Under the pieces are notes generated by a model, which made no database searches, was not told the DNA's origin, and was given only the letters and a program-made list of their open reading frames with translations. Position numbers and translations under genes: made by a program. Shown here piece after piece: positions 57,937-64,000 of a DNA stretch of 64,000 nucleotides. The stretch covers positions 62,001 through 126,000 of the forward strand of contig RQOL01000482.1 in NCBI GenBank assembly GCA_013076295.1, read 5' to 3'. The stretch is from Sanderia malayensis. Lineage: Eukaryota > Cnidaria > Scyphozoa > Semaeostomeae > Pelagiidae. How positions within the stretch are numbered: the first letter of the stretch is position 1; each line of letters begins with the position of its first letter.

Positions 57937-59521
57937 GGCGCACATTCGCTTGCGCTCATGCCCCTTTCAACCCCACTTACAATGGGTTTGCTCCCTAGGT
58001 TCACCTTAGTATTTGCTTTTAGTCATGTTTCCAGATAGTACACATCACTTTAGGGGGTGTAGAATAAAGTTTGAGACATTGGCCTTGTTTTGACAAAATA
58101 AGCCTCGTATTGACGATTTTTGCATTGACATGGAATATTGCATCATAAGATGGCAATTGACCTTTGAAAGCACAAAACTTTTTGTGAAGGGATAGTGAAA
58201 AGTTGAACAAATGTAAATTGTAACTGTGGGTAGGTTAGCAGAACAATGGACTTAAATTTTACTAATAATATGGCATAACAGATGAGCATTAATTTTGTGC
58301 AAGTATTGCAGCTGCATGCCAACAATAAAAGTAATACATTGTTATTTTACCAGTGTCCCATATAAGTCTATTATAATTAGGCAATAACCTGACACAAAAG
58401 CTGCTTAAATTACAATGTGATAGAAACTTACATTAACAGAATTCTTTATCATGAGTTTTTCAAGGTTTGCATTGACATTTCATGCATAGTGTAGTAAATT
58501 TTTGTTTCGGTCATTTGACATTTGCATGGTATGAATAGCAAGTATTAGTGACATTGACAGCTTCGGTTAAGCACTTCAGTATTTGTTTCACTAAGAATCA
58601 TACAGGAAAAAAGGAAGAATTAATAATCAATCAAATGACCATATGATTAGTTACAGGATAATAGGACAACATGACAGTTGTACAGCCATGATGATCAATA
58701 GCCCTTGTGGATTACATGGAAGAAGATGTTTGAAATGCAAAATAAGTGAAAATTATCTTTCCAATGGTCTATGAATACTTCATCCATCATCAATATTGAA
58801 GATAAAAATAGTTTCATGGCGATGTCAATATATTTTGCTTGTGACTGACACATGAAGGCAAAATGAACAGTAAAAAATCTATAAATTGGGAAATACTTCC
58901 TAAATCATTTTAAATCCAAGCTAGTACTGGAGGCACATGTAGTCAGGGCATAAAACATTTATTTTGGAAGCAAGTAAACTATGAAGGTATAAAATAACTA
59001 ATCTAAATTTTCGAGTTCGTTCCAGTCAGTGAAGTTAGCATGGCCTAACCCAGATTAAGCTGGTTTAACAACTTGAGGAAATTGGATTGGGAATGAGTTA
59101 AAAAGAAGATCTGTATTACCTGTATCATACATTGAAAATGTCCCTTGTAAATTTGGAAATAGTTTACCAACTTCAAGTTGTGCTGTTCGATGAGCTTTTG
59201 TGATGCCACGCCAAGCTGTTTCAAATTCTTATTTGAAAAGTTAGCGGTGTTACATCATGTGGAGTGTTCTTCATTCATCATGTGGAATGTTCTGCCACGT
59301 TGACAGCATTGTTCAATAGGAATTCATACTCGCGTGGCACAGAGCAACGATACGGATGTGGTTTGTCTTGTTGTTCATCGTGCGTTTTTACCATTAAGTT
59401 TGGTCATAGTAAAAAAAGAAGATTGCCGGTTACATTAGTTTAAAGCTCGAACACCAACTTCAAGGGGTAACCTTTGTTCAAGGTTTCCTTGTTCATGAAA
59501 ACTGCAATTTAAATTTGGAAT
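57937..59521 (+). repeat. 1.6-kb dispersed repeat, copy 2
   Basis: Partner of 53786-55384, a few percent diverged at most. Its right end abuts the reversed 0.6-kb repeat at 59522 with no gap. Confidence 0.9.
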
Positions 59522-60160
59522 CTAATATTACTATTCTGTGATGTCACGTGATGGTGGCGAAACTCTGCCAAAAACAATAGATTCGACCCGAAACAATAGG
59601 TCGAACGCCTCAAAACAATGGGACGAAACGGCGAATCGGTGATCAATAAGGCTTTTTTCAATGGGGTCGCAAAAGGTTGACACTTGCATGGAAAGGCTCC
59701 GTTTCTGGAGTAGGCAAAAGTTATCTATTTTTGCAAGCCTATTTTAAAAGAATTTTTGAGTTATTCCATTAATTGCTCCACTAATTGTGCTATCACGAAA
59801 AAACGACGGTTTACGCTGGCGAAACTTCCAAATTTGTGTCGCGAACTCCATTTTCGAACAGAGTTTTCGCTCTTCACGTGACCCATTTCGCCTTTTCCTG
59901 CAATTTGATTGGCTCTCTCGTGGCTTCACGTGAAAAGTCACGTGTTTTTCGTTATCATGCAAATTAGCCCTCGGGTTGAACAGGAGGTACTTTTGGAGAA
60001 GACTCGTGTTTTTGTTTTCAACACAAAGGATAACTGGGCGCCTTTCAAAATGTTTTACGACCTGAATTATCTTTGTAGAGCCGTGCTAATTGTTTGAGAG
60101 ACCTCTGAAAAATTACATGAAACAATTGAGAACACAGGTGATAGCTTTGTTTTGTTTTAC
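59522..60160 (-). repeat. 0.6-kb repeat, copy 2 (reverse)
   Basis: Reverse copy of 62236-62879, sharing the paired AACAATAGATTCGACCC and AACAATAGGTCGAACGCC blocks and the GATAACTTTTGCCTACTCCAG-type segment. Short frames in it (KFRQRKPSFFRDSTISGAI) recur in every copy and are a property of the repeat. Confidence 0.88.
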
Positions 60161-60287
60161 CTTCAATCAGCCAAAATTCTCTTACGATCATCCTACTTGA
60201 AAATTTCTTGTTGGTGTAGAATCAACTTTTTGGACAACTTTCCACTGAAAATCCTCACAACTACAAAAGTTACAGTTATTTTCAGAT

Positions 60288-60442
60288 AATGGTGCAAGGT
60301 TATGGGATTGACTGGAATGGTCCTCTTTCAAACCCCGAGTGGGAAGACACTGTCACAGGAAATGGCATTGATATAGTTGATGTACATATGACATTGCCAG
60401 AAGAAGCATGTGTTGAATACTTAAGCAGAATTGATGTAGACT
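60288..60442 (+). pseudogene. Short exon-like frame, possibly element derived
   Basis: After TTATTTTCAG (60275-60284) a frame reads MVQGYGIDWNGPLSNPEWED, then VDVHMTLPEEACVEYLSRID, to a stop at 60442. It resembles the end of proteins encoded near Harbinger-type transposases in invertebrates, but the similarity is weak and comes from memory. The stop codon overlaps the GACTAG that precedes the hairpin unit. Confidence 0.3.
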
Positions 60443-60545
60443 AGGGGTCTTCACTCGCTTCGCTCGTTCGCCCCAGCCCGTCAAGTAAAAAATGCTTAAT
60501 CTGGTTGGCGCGCTTAGCGCGCTGCATTCACTACCGCTCATGCCC
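60443..60545 (+). repeat. GC-rich hairpin unit before the satellite
   Basis: TCACTCGCTTCGCTCGTTCG, AGCCCGTCAAGTAAAAAATG, GGCGCGCTTAGCGCGCTGC and GCTCATGCCCATACA follow in order. The GGCGCGC/GCGCGC stem can form a tight hairpin. The same unit precedes CATA or CCCTACAAT arrays at 62983, 63170 and 63337. Confidence 0.8.
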
Positions 60546-61695
60546 ATACATACATACATACATACAAACTACATACATACCCTACAATACATACCCTACA
60601 ATACATACCCTACAATACATACCCTACAATACAAACCCTACAATACATACCCTACAATACATACCCTACAATACATACCCTACAATACATACCCTACTAT
60701 ATATACCCTACATAACATACCCTAAATACATAGAATACAATACATACCCTACAATACATACAATACAACACATACCCTACAATACATACCCTACAATACA
60801 TACCCTACAATACAAACCCTACAATACATACCCTACAATACATATCCTACAATACATACCCTACAATACATACCCTACTATACATACCCTACAATACATA
60901 CCCTACAATACATACCCTACAATACATACCCTACAATACATACCCTACAATACATACCCTACATAACATACCCTACAATACATAGAATAAACACATAGCC
61001 TACAATACATACAATACAACACATACCCTACAATACATACCCTACAATACATACCCTACAATACAAACCCTACAATACATACCCTACAATACATATCCTA
61101 CAATACATACCCTACAATACATACCCTACAATACATACCCTACAATACATACCCTACAATACAAACCCTACAATACATACCCTACAATACATACCCTACA
61201 ATACATACCCTACAATACATACCCTACTATATATACCCTACATAACATACCCTACAATACATAGAATACAACACATACCCTACAATACATACAATACAAC
61301 ACATACCCTACAATACATACCCTACAATACATACCCTACAATACAAACCCTACAATACATACCCTACAATACATATCCTACAATACATACCCTACAATAC
61401 ATACCCTACTATACATACCCTACAATACATACCCTACAATACATACCCTACAATACATACCCTACAATACATACCCTACAATACATACCCTACATAACAT
61501 ACCCTACAATACATAGAATAAACACATAGCCTACAATACATACAATACAACACATACCCTACAATACATACCCTACAATACATACCCTACAATACAAACC
61601 CTACAATACATACCCTACAATACATATCCTACAATACATACCCTACAATACATACCCTACTATACATACCCTACAATACATACCCTACAATACAT
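60541..61695 (+). repeat. 14-bp satellite (CCCTACAATACATA) with higher-order period
   Basis: About 80 copies of CCCTACAATACATA with variants. Marker variants recur at fixed spacing: ACATAACATA at 60710 and 61240, and at 60961 and 61492; CATAGAATAA at 60981 and 61512. This gives a higher-order repeat of 530-531 bp, each made of two sub-blocks of about 251 and 279 bp. Long frames here (YIPYNTYPTIHTLQ) are a result of the 42-nt coding period and are not genes. Confidence 0.95.
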
Positions 61696-62235
61696 ATTAC
61701 GACGCAACATTTCTAAAGAAAGTAAAGGTGGGAGGTCAAATCTTCCCCCCTGCCAAGCGACCGCCCCGTGTCCACGCTGCCCCCCTGAAAGCTGTTTCTG
61801 AAAGTTGATAGCTTTAGCAAGTAAAAATAGTATTTACCGTGGCAAATAGTGACCCAGTTGAACTAAAAAAATACCAACATGAAGGTAATATGTTGGGGAA
61901 CAATTATCGAAAGTGTTTGGGTAAAAAATAATCAATTGTGGCAGGCTAAAATTGAATTTTCGCAAATGCAAAAACAACGCGTGTTGCGTGAAAAATTGCT
62001 CCTTCCCGAGTGAAAAGCAACTTTGTTGGAAATCGTAAAAAAACAAAAAAAAAACAAAAAAAACAACACATTATTTTAGTTGTGTTATCAGACAACACTT
62101 GTCAAAAATTTAAATGGGGAAAATCGTGCAAATAGGGCCGGAAAAATTCAAAACTTTGACCATGGCCTAAACGTTGTCAGCATGCCGAAGCAACAATGGC
62201 GGTCGCCTACTACAAAACCCACAACTATTTCATTC
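61696..62235. other. No gene seen
   Basis: Unique spacer with C-runs (61745-61790) and an A-rich patch (62036-62066). No supported frame. Confidence 0.5.
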
Positions 62236-62879
62236 AAAAAACAAAACAAAGCTATCACCTGTGTTCTCTATTGTTTCCTGCAACTCTCCAGGGGTCTTTC
62301 AAACAATTAAGAGCTCTTTACAAAGATAATTCAGCTGGGTAAAACACTTTGAAAGGCGCCCACCTCACTTTTTGTGTACAAAACAAAAACACGCGTCTTC
62401 TCCAAAAGTACCTGCTGCCTGCCGAGGGCAAATTTGCATGATAACGAAAAAGGCGTAACTGTTCACGTGAAGTTGCGAAAGAGCCAATCAAATTGCAGGA
62501 AAAGGCGAAACGGGTCACGTGAAGAGCGAATACTCTTTTCGAAAATGGAGTCGGGGACGCGAATTTGGAAGTTTCGCCAGCGTAAACCGTCGTTTTTTCG
62601 TGATAGCACAATTAGTGGAGCAATTAATGGAATAACTCAAAAATTCTTTTAAAATAGGCTTCCAAAAATAGATAACTTTTGCCTACTCCAGAAACGGAGC
62701 CTTTCCATGCAAGTGCCAACCTTTTGCGACCCCATTGAAAAAAGCCTTATTGATCACCGATTCGCCGTTTCGTCCCATTGTTTTGAGGCGTTCGACCTAT
62801 TGTTTCGGGTCGAATCTATTGTTTTAGGCAGAGTTTCGCCACCGTCACGTGACATCGCAGAATAGTAATATTAGACTAG
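62236..62879 (+). repeat. 0.6-kb repeat, copy 3
   Basis: The most complete copy. It ends ATTAGACTAG and is followed at once by a GC-rich hairpin unit, as are copies 1 and, at 60443, the comparable junction. Confidence 0.88.
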
Positions 62880-63192
62880 CCGGGGGCCCGGTCGCTACGC
62901 TCCCTCCCCGGAGCCCCCCAAGCAACAAAAGCTTAATGTGGTTGGCGCGCTTCGCGCGCTGCATTCGCTCCCGCTCATGCCCATACATACATACATAAAT
63001 ACATACATACATACATACATACATACATACATACATACATACATACATACATACATACGTACATGAGCCGGGTTCGGTCGCTTCGCTCCCTCCCCGGAGC
63101 CCGTCAAGTAAGCAAAGCTTAATGTGGTTTGCGCGCTTCGCGCGCTGCATTCGCTGCCGCTCATGCCCATACATACATACATACATACATAC

Positions 63193-63223
<31 letters not shown>

Positions 63224-63337
63224 CATACGTGAGCCGGGTTCGGTCGCTACGCTCCCTCCCCGGAGCCCGTCAAGTAAACAAAGCTTAATCTGGTTGGCAC
63301 GCTTCGCACGCTGCGTTTGCTACCGCTCATGCCCCTA
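62880..63337 (+). repeat. Three hairpin units separated by (CATA)n
   Basis: Units at 62880-62983, 63063-63170 and 63230-63337 each contain CGGTCGCTTCGCTCCCTCCC-type sequence, AAGCTTAAT, GGCGCGCTTCGCGCGCTGC and GCTCATGCCC. (CATA)n runs fill 62984-63062 and 63171-63229; the third unit passes directly into the CCCTACAAT satellite. Confidence 0.9.
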
Positions 63338-64000
63338 CAATAAATACCCTACAATACATACCCTACATAGCATACCCTACAATACATACCCTACGATACA
63401 TACCCTACGATACATACCCTACGATACATACCCTACAATACATACCCTACAATACATACCTTGCAATACATACCCTACAATACATACCCTACAATAAATA
63501 CCCTACGATACATACCCTACAATAAATACCCTACAATACATACCCTACAATACATACCCTACAATACATACCCTACAATAGATACCCTACAATACATACC
63601 CTACATAACATACCCTACTATACATACCCTACAATACATACCCTACTATAAATACCCTAAAATACATACCCACCATACATACCCTACAATACATACCCTA
63701 CATAACATACCCTACAATACATGCCCTACAATACATACCCTACAATACATACCTTACAATACATACCCTACAATGCATACCCTACGATACATACCTTACA
63801 ATACATACCCTAAAATACATACCTTACAATACATACCCTAAAATACATACCCTAAAATACATACCCTACAATACATACCCTACTATAAATACCCTACAAT
63901 ACAAAACCCTACAATACATACCCCTACAATACATACCCTACATACATACCCTACAATACATACCCTACAATACATACCCTACAATACATACCCTACAATA
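63338..64000 (+). repeat. 14-bp satellite, second block (runs off the window)
   Basis: Same CCCTACAATACATA unit as 60541-61695 but with more variants (CGATACATA, TAAATA, AAAATACATA) and no clear 530-bp higher-order period in the part visible. It continues past the window end. Confidence 0.95.

Noticed and set aside
60492..60966. Long frames repeating YIPYNTYPTIHTLQ (also at 63129-63841).
   Set aside because: They follow from a 14-bp satellite being open in several frames; no start context, no domain, and the repeat explains all of it.
62374..62652. Frame KFRQRKPSFFRDSTISGAI in the 0.6-kb repeats as a gene.
   Set aside because: Present in every copy with frame breaks in some; no recognised domain, and it is better treated as part of the repeat.
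60541..64000. CRISPR-like array or true telomere.
   Set aside because: Units are contiguous without unique spacers, and the CCCTA is embedded in a 14-bp unit and not a TTAGGG-type hexamer run.

Overview
The window is intron-bearing, AT-rich eukaryotic DNA built almost entirely from mobile elements and their remains. No rRNA, tRNA, CRISPR array or bacterial-type operon was found. The families present are THAP/Kolobok, Helitron, Penelope-like, APE-type LINEs with 2A-like peptides, P2X7 intracellular-domain proteins and HECT-like genes. This mix suggests an aquatic invertebrate animal, perhaps a cnidarian. The species cannot be named from this sequence.

Regions: 0.2-2.8 kb holds two foldback elements, one with a TWA target duplication (Harbinger type) and one with TTAA that keeps a THAP remnant. 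3.0-10.3 kb is a Helitron Rep/helicase gene (minus strand) split by a 5,873-bp element (3580-9452) with a TTAA duplication. Removing the element restores the Helitron frame exactly. The element carries a P2X7-intracellular-domain gene (plus strand), a ten-exon THAP transposase gene that is open throughout (minus strand), and a 963-bp, almost perfect inverted duplication of the transposase 5' end. The duplication could encode a THAP-only protein. 10.4-15.2 kb is a Penelope-like element apparently split by a LINE that has a canonical 2A peptide and is itself split by a TA-flanked foldback element. 15.4-19.6 kb holds a DDE_Tnp_4 fragment and a broken FEN/XPG-like nuclease gene.

20.7-30.4 kb holds a copy of a 1.6-kb repeat interrupted by a second Harbinger-type MITE, a broken gene joining USP-like and Ulp1-like protease domains, an unrecognised plus-strand exon, a four-copy tandem repeat of about 160 bp, and a long broken gene ending in FEN/XPG-like and Cys-rich (CXC) domains. 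32.4-36.5 kb is a second LINE with a degenerate 2A peptide and a (TTA)n tail, carrying a reversed Penelope fragment. 36.5-38.6 kb is a broken HECT-like gene.

39-44.5 kb has a 420-bp direct repeat pair, an acidic 133-aa ORF and a possible zinc-finger gene. 45.5-47.6 kb is a PIF1-type helicase pseudogene. 49.1-52.1 kb is a transposase-like pseudogene with an internal segment copied upstream of itself. 53.8-59.5 kb has two direct 1.6-kb repeats around a second Helitron-type helicase. 59.5-64 kb is a modular array of a 0.6-kb repeat, a GC-rich hairpin unit and a 14-bp satellite (CCCTACAATACATA) with a higher-order period of about 530 bp.

Most genes here are broken. The exception is the THAP transposase, which keeps frame across all nine predicted splice junctions, so the 3580-9452 element is the best candidate for recent activity.
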